Positions 26,679 through 34,828 of a stretch of 64,000 nt of DNA are shown here, in pieces. How positions within the stretch are numbered: the stretch's first letter is position 1; each line of letters starts with the position of its first letter. A program made the translations under genes and the position numbers. Below the pieces are notes generated by a model that ran no database searches, was not told the origin of the DNA, and saw only the letters and a list, made by a program, of their open reading frames with translations. This DNA comes from Pelosinus sp. IPA-1 (GTDB lineage: Bacteria; Bacillota; Negativicutes; DSM-13327): assembly GCF_030269905.1 (NCBI RefSeq), contig NZ_BSVC01000006.1, forward strand, positions 364,070-428,069. The letters are read 5' to 3'.

Positions 26679-28403
26679 ATGGGATTTTTAAAAGAATACA
26701 TAGGCAAATATGGTAAGTCTTTTTTCATTGCAGTTTTTTTTGTAATGCTTGAAACTGTATGTGATCTTCTGCTGCCGACGATTATGTCGCAAATTATTGA
26801 TGTCGGTATAGCTGATAAAAATATGGACTACGTATTTTCAAAGGGAACTTTAATGATTTTTATCACGGCATTAGGCGCTGTTGCTGCTTCTGTTCGTAAT
26901 GTAATATCGAGTAATGTTTCACAAAAATTCGGCGCAGAACTTAGAACAGATGTATATAAAAAAATTCAAAGTTTTTCATTTGAACAGATTAATAAATTTG
27001 ATACGGCTTCGTTAATAACGAGATTAACAAATGACGTTTTGCAAATACAAGCCTTAGTAAACGGACTTATGAGGATTTTCATTAAGGGGCCTTTTTTGTG
27101 CATAGGGAGTCTAATTATGGCTACACGCCTAAATTATAATTTAGCAACGGTGCTAGCTGTGGTTGTTCCTATTGTTGGAGTGTTAATTATAATTAATATG
27201 AAGATTGGGTTTCCTTTTTTTACAAAAGTACAACAGGCTCTAGATAAAGTAAACAGTGTAATTCGAGAATATTTGTCTGGTGTTAGAGTGGTAAAGGCAT
27301 TTAATCGATTTGATTATGAAGTAGAAAGATTTAATAAAGCGAATAAAGAGTTTCAGTCTAGATCTGTACAGGGCTTACGTGTAATGGCTTTATTTGGTCC
27401 TTGTATTATGTTGACTGTAAACTTTGGCATCGTTTCTGTACTTTGGTTTGGGGGCATAAGGGTTAACATAGGCGAAATGCAAGCTGGTCATATTATTGCT
27501 TTTATTAATTATATGACACAAATTCTTTTTTCCTTATTGCTTATTTCCATGATTTTCAATATGTTTGTAAAAGCCAAAGCCTCTGCAGAACGTATTAGTG
27601 AAGTGATTACTCAAGAAAGTAATATAATTGGGGAAATCCACCATGAAAGACAAAGCGATATAAAAGGGAGAATAGATTTTGAGAATGTATTCTTTTCTTA
27701 TGAAGGAGTATTGGGGCAATTTATTCTTAAGGATATTAACTTAACTTGTATGCCTGGAGAAACTATTGGCATTATAGGAGCTACTGGGTCGGGTAAAAGT
27801 AGTCTTATCAATCTTATCCCGCGTTTTTATGATGTTACTTTGGGTTGTATCAGAGTAGATGGCGAAGATGTTAAGAGTGTAAACCCAAAAAGAATACGAG
27901 ATAAAGTAGCAGTCGTTCCCCAAAAAACAGTTTTATTTACGGGTACTGTTATGGAAAATATAAGATGGGGAAAAGAAGATGCTACAATGGAAGAAATTCA
28001 AAAAGCGGCAATGATTGCTGAAGCACATGATTTTATTTCTGCATCCCCGGAAGGTTATCAAACACGATTAGGGCAAGGGGGAGTTAATTTTTCTGGAGGA
28101 CAAAAGCAACGAATATCTATTGCACGGGCTTTGGTGAGAAAACCAGAAATTCTCATTCTAGATGATTCTACAAGCGCTGTCGATGTAGTTACTGAAAGAA
28201 AAATTAAGAAATCATTAGAGAAATATGCAAAGGATCTCACCTGTGTAATTATTGCACAACGAATTTCTTCAGTTATTGATGCAGATAAAATAGTAGTGCT
28301 AGAAGAGGGGAAAATTATTAGCATAGGGAAACATAATGAATTACTAAAAACTTGTCAGGTGTATCGAGAAATATTCCAATCACAATTAGGTAAGGAGATG
28401 TAG
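26679..28403 (+). CDS. Heterodimeric ABC exporter, degenerate-site half (BmrC/YheI-like)
   Basis: This 574-residue half-transporter has six N-terminal membrane helices (to about 300) and a nucleotide-binding domain. Walker A is GATGSGKS at 367-374 and the signature is FSGGQKQR at 471. The Walker B catalytic Glu is replaced by Asp (ILILDD, Asp496) and the switch His by Gln (IAQR, Gln527). These two changes mark the degenerate ATP site of heterodimeric exporters such as BmrC/BmrD and LmrC/LmrD. The partner gene starts 4 nt later. Such pairs export drugs or lipophilic compounds; the substrate here is unknown. Confidence 0.9.
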   Translation: MGFLKEYIGKYGKSFFIAVFFVMLETVCDLLLPTIMSQIIDVGIADKNMDYVFSKGTLMIFITALGAVAASVRNVISSNVSQKFGAELRTDVYKKIQSFSFEQINKFDTASLITRLTNDVLQIQALVNGLMRIFIKGPFLCIGSLIMATRLNYNLATVLAVVVPIVGVLIIINMKIGFPFFTKVQQALDKVNSVIREYLSGVRVVKAFNRFDYEVERFNKANKEFQSRSVQGLRVMALFGPCIMLTVNFGIVSVLWFGGIRVNIGEMQAGHIIAFINYMTQILFSLLLISMIFNMFVKAKASAERISEVITQESNIIGEIHHERQSDIKGRIDFENVFFSYEGVLGQFILKDINLTCMPGETIGIIGATGSGKSSLINLIPRFYDVTLGCIRVDGEDVKSVNPKRIRDKVAVVPQKTVLFTGTVMENIRWGKEDATMEEIQKAAMIAEAHDFISASPEGYQTRLGQGGVNFSGGQKQRISIARALVRKPEILILDDSTSAVDVVTERKIKKSLEKYAKDLTCVIIAQRISSVIDADKIVVLEEGKIISIGKHNELLKTCQVYREIFQSQLGKEM

Positions 28404-28407
28404 TTAT

Positions 28408-30261
28408 ATGTCTCAGTCAAAGGACGGCAAAGAACAAAGTAGTCGAATAGCAAGTGGTATTGGAAGGCGAGGATTTGGCAGAAGCCGTCAAGGAGAACCT
28501 GTCGTTAAACCTAAAAATTTTATAAGGACTATTAGGCGGTTATGGCTTTATCTGAATAAAGAACGTAAGCTGCTAATACTTATTTTTATTTTAATGCTAG
28601 CGGATTCTTTACTGTCTCTTATCGGTCCTTATTTAATTGGTATGTCTATTGATGCTATGTCTGTTTCAATGAACATAGTTGATTTTAAAAAACTGGAAAT
28701 TATAGTAATTACACTTGTTTTTGTATATGTTTTTAATGGTCTTCTTTCTTTTTGCCAAGGGTGGATTATGGCGGGGGTGTCTCAGCAGGTAGTTACCAAT
28801 CTTAGAAGTACATTATTTGGAAAAATGCAAAAGCTTCCTATTGTTTTTTTTGACCAACATTCTCATGGAGAGTTAATGAGCAGGCTATCGAATGATATTG
28901 AGAATGTAAGTAGTACGATATCCCAGTCTACAACTCAATTATTATCTGGCTCTATTGCGATTATTGGTTCTCTGATTATGATGATAGCATTAAGCCCTTC
29001 CCTAACATTAGTTAGTTTACTTACTGCACCATTGATTATTTTACTTGCACGGATCATTGCTAAAAAGACTAGTAAGTTATTCAAAGAACAGCAGATGCAA
29101 CTCGGCAGATTGAATGGACATATTGAAGAAACCATTTCAGGAATACAGGTAGTGAAGGCATTTAATTATGAAGATAAAGTGATAGCAGAATTTGATGAGA
29201 TAAATACAAAGTTATGTGGCGTCGGATTAAGGGCGCAAATTTGGTCTGGTTTCCTTATGCCCCTAATGAATGTAATTAATAATATTGGATTTGCTCTTAT
29301 TGCTATTGTTGGTGGTGTATTAGCCATCGATAACTTAATAACGGTTGGCGTTATCGCTAGTTTTTTAAGTTACTCAAGACAATTCGCCAGACCTTTAAAT
29401 GATATAGCCAGTTTATTTAACCTTTTACAGTCAGGCGTGGCTGGTGCAGAAAGAGTGTTCGAAATTCTTGATGAACAAGAGGAAACGCCTGATCGGCCTA
29501 ATGCTGTCGTATTAGAAAAGGCAATAGGAAACGTAGTATTTAAAAATGTAAGCTTTGGTTATAGAGCAGATGTTTCCGTATTGAAAAATGTAAGCTTTGT
29601 AGCAAATGAAGGTAGCAGCACTGCACTTGTGGGGCCTACAGGTGCTGGGAAAACTACCATTGTAAATTTAGTTACTCGTTTTTATGATGTGACAAATGGT
29701 GAAATATTACTGGATGGACGTGACATAAAAGACTATACCAGAGATAGTGTAAGGAGAAGTTTTGGTATTGTACTTCAGGATGCCTATTTATTTTCCGGTA
29801 CTATCAAGGAAAATCTAAAATATGGCAAACCCGATGCTACCGATGAGGAAATGAAAGCAGCAGCTGTAATGGCTAATGCAGATGCTTTTATTGCACGTCT
29901 TCCTGAAAAATATGATACGCTGCTGTCGGAAAACGGTGGCAGCTTAAGCCAAGGGCAGAAGCAACTTTTAGCGATTGCCAGGGTTATTTTAACAAAGCCA
30001 TCGATACTGATCTTGGATGAAGCGACAAGCAGCATTGATACTCGCACTGAGCTTCATATACAAGACGCTTTACTAAAAATTATGGAGGGTCGTACAAGTT
30101 TCGTTATTGCTCATAGATTAAATACCATTCGCGATGCAGATAACATTTTGGTAATTGATCACGGTAAAATAGTAGAAAAAGGGAGCCATGATTTTTTGAT
30201 ATATAAGAAAGGAGTATACCATGGTATGTTCTTTAATCAATTTCAATTAGAAATTGAATAG
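28408..30261 (+). CDS. Heterodimeric ABC exporter, canonical-site half (BmrD/YheH-like)
   Basis: This 617-residue partner half-transporter begins with about 40 charged residues, then has six membrane helices (about 50-330) and a nucleotide-binding domain with Walker A GPTGAGKTT, Walker B LILDEATSSID with the catalytic Glu, and switch His in IAHRLNTI. Its signature motif is LSQGQ rather than LSGGQ. In the dimer this degenerate signature faces the partner's Walker site, which completes the asymmetric pair seen in BmrCD-type exporters. It is co-transcribed with the preceding gene. The role is probably multidrug or lipid export. Confidence 0.9.
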   Translation: MSQSKDGKEQSSRIASGIGRRGFGRSRQGEPVVKPKNFIRTIRRLWLYLNKERKLLILIFILMLADSLLSLIGPYLIGMSIDAMSVSMNIVDFKKLEIIVITLVFVYVFNGLLSFCQGWIMAGVSQQVVTNLRSTLFGKMQKLPIVFFDQHSHGELMSRLSNDIENVSSTISQSTTQLLSGSIAIIGSLIMMIALSPSLTLVSLLTAPLIILLARIIAKKTSKLFKEQQMQLGRLNGHIEETISGIQVVKAFNYEDKVIAEFDEINTKLCGVGLRAQIWSGFLMPLMNVINNIGFALIAIVGGVLAIDNLITVGVIASFLSYSRQFARPLNDIASLFNLLQSGVAGAERVFEILDEQEETPDRPNAVVLEKAIGNVVFKNVSFGYRADVSVLKNVSFVANEGSSTALVGPTGAGKTTIVNLVTRFYDVTNGEILLDGRDIKDYTRDSVRRSFGIVLQDAYLFSGTIKENLKYGKPDATDEEMKAAAVMANADAFIARLPEKYDTLLSENGGSLSQGQKQLLAIARVILTKPSILILDEATSSIDTRTELHIQDALLKIMEGRTSFVIAHRLNTIRDADNILVIDHGKIVEKGSHDFLIYKKGVYHGMFFNQFQLEIE

Positions 30262-30364
30262 GCACAAAATTTTATGAAGAACTGCATTTTGAAGCATAAA
30301 GTCGTATAATGAAAATTGTTCAATCTAAACAAAGAAGACAAGATTTAATTCATGTTAAAAGTCT

Positions 30365-30393
30365 TTGCATCTACTAAATTCATGTGGTATTAT
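30365..30393 (+). promoter_or_regulatory. Sigma-A promoter of ncRNA copy 1
   Basis: TTGCAT-17-TATTAT. The same -35 hexamer, the same 17-nt spacing and a conserved GATGTGG/CATGTGG block before the -10 occur at 30852-30880. The predicted start is the A of a conserved ACTG at about 30400. Confidence 0.75.
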
Positions 30394-30399
30394 ATATTC

Positions 30400-30632
30400 A
30401 CTGTAGTAAACAAATTGCCTGGGGTGTACGTTATCTTTTATATGTCCAACCTACTTTTTAAAATAGGGAATCTAATGGTATTTGGCTGCCGAGCCACCTT
30501 GAGTGGATGGCAAAAACATATCTAGGATGCCCACCTGCTAGCTGCAGGTTTGGACATATTAAAGAAACGATATTATGGGCGTTCATTTTTTCTATGGAGA
30601 GAAGACTTGCCATTTGGTAAGTCCTTTTTTTT
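30400..30632 (+). ncRNA. Structured ncRNA, 6S-RNA-like, copy 1
   Basis: About 180-230 nt of non-coding transcript is bounded by its own promoter and a terminator (GACTTGCC/GGTAAGTC plus T8, about 30604-30632). The long closing stem includes TATGTCCA (30441) with TGGACATA (30551). An open region follows, with a small hairpin on the 3' side (ACCTGC/GCAGGT at 30533-30549). The terminal stem is GGGAATCT with AGGATGCCC, capped by TGCC/GGCA. A closing stem, a large asymmetric bubble with a 3' hairpin and a terminal stem are the layout of 6S RNA. The second copy keeps the pairing with compensatory changes. Identity as 6S (ssrS) is inferred from architecture. Confidence 0.6.
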
Positions 30633-30665
30633 ACGGTAGCAGGAAGTAGCAAATCTTCTTATTCA

Positions 30666-30711
30666 TAGTAAAGGACTAAGGCTCGGTGGAAGCCTTAGTT
30701 CCTTTACTATC
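30666..30711. repeat. Strong inverted repeat between the two ncRNA genes
   Basis: ATAGTAAAGGACTAAGGCT pairs with AGCCTTAGTTCCTTTACTAT (one bulge) across a short loop. No T-run follows, so it is not a normal terminator in either direction. It lies between the terminator of ncRNA copy 1 and the promoter of copy 2. Confidence 0.6.
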
Positions 30712-30851
30712 TGAAATCATCTAGTTTGTTTTCATATTCTTTTTATAAATAATCATAGATGGTATAACTAGGGACTTTTTCAAAGAAAAAAGTAGATATA
30801 TCAAAAGTCTAATTAATAGAGAAATTCCTTAATATTCCATAGTCAATGGCT

Positions 30852-30880
30852 TTGCATCTACTCAGGTGATGTGGTATCAT
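30852..30880 (+). promoter_or_regulatory. Sigma-A promoter of ncRNA copy 2
   Basis: TTGCAT-17-TATCAT, aligned with the promoter at 30365. The predicted start is at about 30887, at the conserved ACTG. Confidence 0.7.
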
Positions 30881-30886
30881 ATAGTT

Positions 30887-31128
30887 ACTGAAAGAACAGC
30901 AATATGCCTGGGATGTTTGTTATCTTTTATATGTCCAACCTACTTTTATAAATGGGGAATCTAATCGTTATGCGGATGTCGGGCCATCTTCGAGTGGATG
31001 ACAAAAACGTAACTAAGATGCCCACCTGCGAGTGGCAGGTTTGGACATATAAAAGAAACGATATCATGGGCTACATAGTTAATAGATGGAGACCGTATTG
31101 AATTCTAATTTCAATACGGTCTCTTTAT
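30887..31128 (+). ncRNA. Structured ncRNA, 6S-RNA-like, copy 2
   Basis: This paralogue of the RNA at 30400-30632 lies 487 nt downstream. The closing stem TATGTCCA (30930)/TGGACATA (31042) and the ACCTGC/GCAGGT hairpin (31024-31040) are kept. The terminal TGCC/GGCA of copy 1 is TGTC/GACA here, a compensatory base-pair change, and a T-G wobble in the GGGAATCT stem becomes T-A. It ends at a perfect 14-bp terminator (GAGACCGTATTGAA/TTCAATACGGTCTC, 31089-31123). The sequence from there to 31440 holds nothing recognisable apart from an isolated TTGACA at 31292. Confidence 0.6.
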
Positions 31129-31452
31129 ATATATGTCTACACTTTTTAATTTTAAGTTCCCTATTTTGTAAGATACATCTGGTAATAAACCGTCTATCAT
31201 TTGTAGATATGCGATTTGACTATAATTACTGTAGGAGAGGGTTATTACAGATCATGACTATAATAGGTGTAGTTTTCCATCAATTTTTCTTTTGACAATT
31301 AATAAGATTATAAAAAATATTATTAATTTAACAGGAAATACCTTTCAAAAAATTGAACTAGTTTATCCGATAGACAAAGTTGGTAATAGAGTTAAGTTAA
31401 TAGATAGAATTGAAAGGTATTTTTGTAAAAAAGATAAAAGGTGAGTGAAAAT

Positions 31453-32364
31453 ATGTCAGCAGTTCAAATCAAAGAAATTGCATACGAACAATTTGGTAAT
31501 TGTATTGAAATTTCCAATGGAGTAATCAATCTAGTAGCGACAGTGGATCACGGACCAAGAATCATAAGAATCGGCTTTATTGGTGGCGAGAATGAGTTTT
31601 GTGAAAATAATGATGCCACTCTTGTGACTTATGGGAATGAGGAATGGAAGATAAGGGGAGGTCATCGATTATGGCATAGTCCGGAATATTTTCCTCGCTC
31701 TTATATTGCTGATAACGAACCGGTAGAATGGCAAACCACTGAAAATGGAGTTAAGTTGGTACAAAAGGTTGAACCTTGGGTGCAGATAAAAAAGGAAATG
31801 GAAATTGAATTATCAGCAGATTGTAATAGGGTTGTTGTTACACATCATTTAACAAATAAGAATGCTTGGCCTGTAGAATTAGCCGCATGGGCCTTGAGTG
31901 TCATGGCTACGGGTGGTATGGAAATAATACCGCAGCCATCTAGAGATACTGGATTTTTAGGCAATAGAGTGGTGGCTTTATGGCCTTTTACCAAAATGAA
32001 TGATCATAGAATTTATTGGGGAGATAAATACATTGTCTTAAGTCAAGATCCTAAAATGAAACCTCCCTTTAAAATAGGGATTCCCAATGAAGATGGATGG
32101 GCAGCATACTTTAATCATGGTAATTTATTTATCAAAAGGTTTAATCATATGATAGGGCAGAAATATCCAGACTTTGGTGTGTCGTTTGAAACCTATACGA
32201 CTGACTTTATGTTGGAGATGGAATCTCTTTCTCCGTTAACACTACTAGAACCTGAATCAACACTTATTCATATTGAAGAATGGGAGTTGATTCAAAATGT
32301 AGATAGGCCTAGTAAGGAGGAAGCTAGTATTGATGCCATTGTCAAACAATATATTGCTAAATAA
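31453..32364 (+). CDS. DUF4380-like protein, galactose-mutarotase-type fold suspected
   Basis: This 303-residue soluble protein has no signal peptide or membrane segment. Its pattern of beta-rich stretches, with DHGPRIIRIGFIGGENEF near the N-terminus, GGHRLWHSPEYFPRSY at about 77-92, and TNKNAWPVELAAWALSVMATGG in the middle, resembles DUF4380/aldose-epimerase-like proteins that bind sugars. ATG 31453 is preferred because AAAGGTGA lies 8 nt upstream; GTG 31441 overlaps that site. It stands alone between an ncRNA terminator and the dcu gene. No catalytic assignment is offered. Confidence 0.6.
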   Translation: MSAVQIKEIAYEQFGNCIEISNGVINLVATVDHGPRIIRIGFIGGENEFCENNDATLVTYGNEEWKIRGGHRLWHSPEYFPRSYIADNEPVEWQTTENGVKLVQKVEPWVQIKKEMEIELSADCNRVVVTHHLTNKNAWPVELAAWALSVMATGGMEIIPQPSRDTGFLGNRVVALWPFTKMNDHRIYWGDKYIVLSQDPKMKPPFKIGIPNEDGWAAYFNHGNLFIKRFNHMIGQKYPDFGVSFETYTTDFMLEMESLSPLTLLEPESTLIHIEEWELIQNVDRPSKEEASIDAIVKQYIAK

Positions 32365-32390
32365 TTGAAAGAATTAAATAAGTAAAAAAA

Positions 32391-32432
32391 CCGCAAAAAT
32401 TCTGTGAAATAGGTATATTTCGCAGGATTTTC
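32391..32432. terminator. Possible terminator after the DUF4380-like gene
   Basis: AAAATTCTGTGAAAT pairs with ATTTCGCAGGATTTT (G-U pairs included) across a 6-nt loop. The following T-run is poor, so terminator strength is doubtful. Confidence 0.4.
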
Positions 32433-32602
32433 GTTCGTTAATGGCAAATGTCATAAAGTATAAAAGAGTCGTTTAGTGAGAGTGGAATTAAAAGAGTAGC
32501 AGACGAATTAGAATAGTGTCTACATAAAGAGGCGCTTACATATCATCTTCTTTTATTTCATATTTTACTTGCTCTTAGAAAGAAAGGAGAATCGTATATA
32601 AT

Positions 32603-33946
32603 ATGCTTGGTATGGAGTTTTTGGTAATTTTAGGATGTTTAATTTTAGGTACTCGATATGGAGGTATGGGACTAGGACTAATTAGTGGTATTGGTCTTTT
32701 TATTCTTACTTTTGTCTTTCATTTACAACCAGGACAGCCTCCTGTTGATGTTATGTTAACCATTTTAGCGGTAATTGGTTGTGCATCTGTATTACAAACT
32801 GCTGGCGGTTTAAATGTTATGATGAAGGTTGCGGAACGTATACTCCGCCGACATCCTGCGTACATCACAATTTTGGCTCCAGTTACTACTTGGACATTAA
32901 CTTTCTTATGTGGTACTGGTCACGTAGTCTATACTATGTTTCCTATTATTTATGACATTGCCGTAAAGAAAGGCATTCGTCCAGAAAGACCTATGGCCGT
33001 TGCTTCCGTTGCCTCACAAATGGGTATCGGTGCATCTCCAGTATCGGTTTCGGTAGTTTCAATGGTTTCCATTTTGGCGCAAGCTCATGGTGTAGGTAAA
33101 GCGATTGGTATTCTTGATTTATTATCTGTTTCAATTCCCTCTACCTTAATCGGGGTAATCGTAGCGGCTCTTTGGAGTATGAACCGTGGTAAGGATCTTG
33201 ATAAGGATGAGGAATTTCAAGCTAAACTCAAAGATCCTGAACAAAAAGCATATATTTATGGAAGTTCTGAAACATTATTGGATAAAGTGTTTCCAAAGGA
33301 ATCCTACTGGGCAACTTGGATTTTCTTTGCTGCTATTGGTGTTGTAGTATTGTTTGGCTCATTTCCTAATTTACTTCCTTCCTTTGGTCCCGTTGGAAAG
33401 ATGAAACCCTTATCCATGAATCTAGTGATTCAGATGTTAATGTTGATTGCAGGTGCTATTATTTTAATTGTTTGCAAGGTTAATCAAAGGGAGATTTCCA
33501 ATGGACCTGTCTTTAAGGCTGGTATGGTAGCGATTGTTTCAGTATTTGGTGTTGCGTGGATGAGCGAGACTTTCTTTCATGCGCATTTTGATTTGTTAAA
33601 GAGTACTTTAGCTGGAATTGTTGCTAGCAAACCTTGGATGTATGCGATTGTGCTATTTCTAGTTTCAAAATTAGTAAACAGTCAAGGTGCTGCTGTTGCT
33701 GCTATTGCGCCATTGGGTCTCAGTTTAGGCGTAGATCCTAAAATGATGGTAGCTTTCTTCTCCGCTTCTTACGGTTATTTTGTATTACCAACTTATCCAA
33801 GTGATTTAGCTTGCATTGGTTTTGATCGTTCCGGTACTACTCGTATTGGTAAATTCATTATCAATCATAGTTTTATTGCCCCTGGTCTAATTGGCGTTGG
33901 AGTAGGGTGTCTTACTGGTTACGTATTAGTTAGTATTTTTATGTAA
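32603..33946 (+). CDS. Anaerobic C4-dicarboxylate transporter (Dcu family)
   Basis: This 447-residue membrane protein of the DcuA/DcuB family exchanges fumarate, malate or aspartate for succinate in anaerobes. Recognisable parts are the N-terminal LILGTRYGGMGLGLISGIGL, LQPGQPPVDVMLTILAVIGCASVLQTAGGL, FLCGTGHVVYTMFPIIYDIA, and RPMAVASVASQMGIGASPVSVSVVSM, with 10-12 hydrophobic helices overall. AAAGGAG lies ahead of the ATG, and a strong terminator follows, so it is probably monocistronic. Whether it works as exchanger (DcuB) or uptake carrier (DcuA) is not decidable by eye. Confidence 0.92.
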   Translation: MLGMEFLVILGCLILGTRYGGMGLGLISGIGLFILTFVFHLQPGQPPVDVMLTILAVIGCASVLQTAGGLNVMMKVAERILRRHPAYITILAPVTTWTLTFLCGTGHVVYTMFPIIYDIAVKKGIRPERPMAVASVASQMGIGASPVSVSVVSMVSILAQAHGVGKAIGILDLLSVSIPSTLIGVIVAALWSMNRGKDLDKDEEFQAKLKDPEQKAYIYGSSETLLDKVFPKESYWATWIFFAAIGVVVLFGSFPNLLPSFGPVGKMKPLSMNLVIQMLMLIAGAIILIVCKVNQREISNGPVFKAGMVAIVSVFGVAWMSETFFHAHFDLLKSTLAGIVASKPWMYAIVLFLVSKLVNSQGAAVAAIAPLGLSLGVDPKMMVAFFSASYGYFVLPTYPSDLACIGFDRSGTTRIGKFIINHSFIAPGLIGVGVGCLTGYVLVSIFM

Positions 33947-33966
33947 TATTCTTGCCCTAAAGCTAT

Positions 33967-34006
33967 AAAAAAGTCTCTCATCATTTTTGATGAGAGACTT
34001 TTTTGG
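33967..34006. terminator. Intrinsic terminator after dcu (bidirectional)
   Basis: AAGTCTCTCATCA pairs perfectly with TGATGAGAGACTT across a 4-nt loop, flanked by A6 and T6. It serves dcu on the plus strand and can also serve the minus-strand gene at 34054-34350. Confidence 0.9.
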
Positions 34007-34053
34007 TTAATTAAGATTTGAGGTCCCATGAATTTTCTGAACAATGAAATTAC

Positions 34054-34350
34054 TTAACGATCAGTTTTTAATTTTTGTATTTGCAAATATTTCTTTTGTA
34101 ACTCTCGCTCAATTAGTTCAATTTCTCGTAGAAGGCTAATAACTTGTGGGCCGTCAGCTTGTCCGTAGATAAATACCTTTTTACCGTAATCTTTAAAAAG
34201 ACGATCTTGTTTTACTTCTAAATATTCCATTTGGACTCGGAGTTCGGTGACGTCTTTAGCCCATTTGAGGTCATCCCCTAGTTCCTCCCATAAGGTGGCA
34301 AACTTCTTAGAAAATAGTTCTTTATATTGAATTACTTTTTCCTTATCCAT
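34054..34350 (-). CDS. Small coiled-coil protein of unknown function
   Basis: This 98-residue charged, probably all-helical protein has no Cys and no membrane segment. Heptad-like leucines run through residues 35-55 and again through 68-95, where IELIERELQKKYLQIQKL looks like a coiled coil. AAGGAGG lies the right distance before the ATG, and the gene ends next to the bidirectional terminator at 33967. It is convergent with dcu and divergent from the microprotein at 34524. I do not recognise a family. Confidence 0.7.
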   Translation of the reverse strand: MDKEKVIQYKELFSKKFATLWEELGDDLKWAKDVTELRVQMEYLEVKQDRLFKDYGKKVFIYGQADGPQVISLLREIELIERELQKKYLQIQKLKTDR

Positions 34351-34523
34351 ATAATAACCTCCTTATATTCCAATTAGATATTCTATTGGCGGTTTATGAA
34401 TGAAAACCTCTTTTATTGCGAATAAATTTATAAATTTTGGTAAAAGGTATTGATGTATTAAAAAAAATGTCGATATGACTATGTAAAAACTATCATTATT
34501 TGCTATAATAAGGAGGAAGTACT

Positions 34524-34691
34524 GTGTGTCCTTTTAAGTATGACTGTATCATTTCCTGTCCACCAGAGCTCTATTGTGATAGACATAAAACATGTGCACG
34601 GTACATAGCAGCAAAGGAAGTTGGTATTGCAGCTGTACCAGATGAGATGTCAGCGATTAACTATGCTTTAATTCAGACACTAAAAAGATAG
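34524..34691 (+). CDS. Cysteine-rich microprotein
   Basis: This open frame of 55 residues has a GTG start 6 nt after a perfect AAGGAGGA. Five cysteines fall in the first 25 residues (positions 2, 8, 12, 18, 23: CPFKYDCIISCPPELYC...), followed by a helical-looking C-terminal half. The cysteine spacing suggests a small metal or Fe-S binding fold, but no known family is recognised. A GC-rich terminator follows at 34738. The strong ribosome site and terminator argue for a real gene in spite of its size. Confidence 0.6.
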   Translation: MCPFKYDCIISCPPELYCDRHKTCARYIAAKEVGIAAVPDEMSAINYALIQTLKR

Positions 34692-34700
34692 TTGTTGTAG

Positions 34701-34723
34701 ATATATATATATATATATATATA
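34701..34723. repeat. (AT)n dinucleotide tract
   Basis: About 11.5 AT units in a row lie directly after the microprotein gene and before its terminator. It is a simple repeat, prone to length change. Confidence 0.9.
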
Positions 34724-34736
34724 ACAGTAAATCTAA

Positions 34737-34762
34737 TACCGCCCGTTTGGGCGGTGTTTTGA
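34737..34762 (+). terminator. Intrinsic terminator after the microprotein
   Basis: ACCGCCC pairs perfectly with GGGCGGT across GTTT and is followed by GTTTTG and further T. Confidence 0.8.
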
Positions 34763-34828
34763 TTTGTTCTTTATAGTGATGATCTGTAGCATTATAGTAG
34801 TTATTTTAGAAATAAAGGAGATCTTTTT

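Noticed and set aside
31292..31323. Promoter for the DUF4380-like gene starting with TTGACA at 31292.
   Set aside because: No -10 box at 16-18 nt; the nearest TATTAT has a 20-nt spacer.
34701..34723. AT tract considered as a CRISPR or origin-like element.
   Set aside because: Plain dinucleotide repeat with no repeat-spacer structure, DnaA boxes or related genes.
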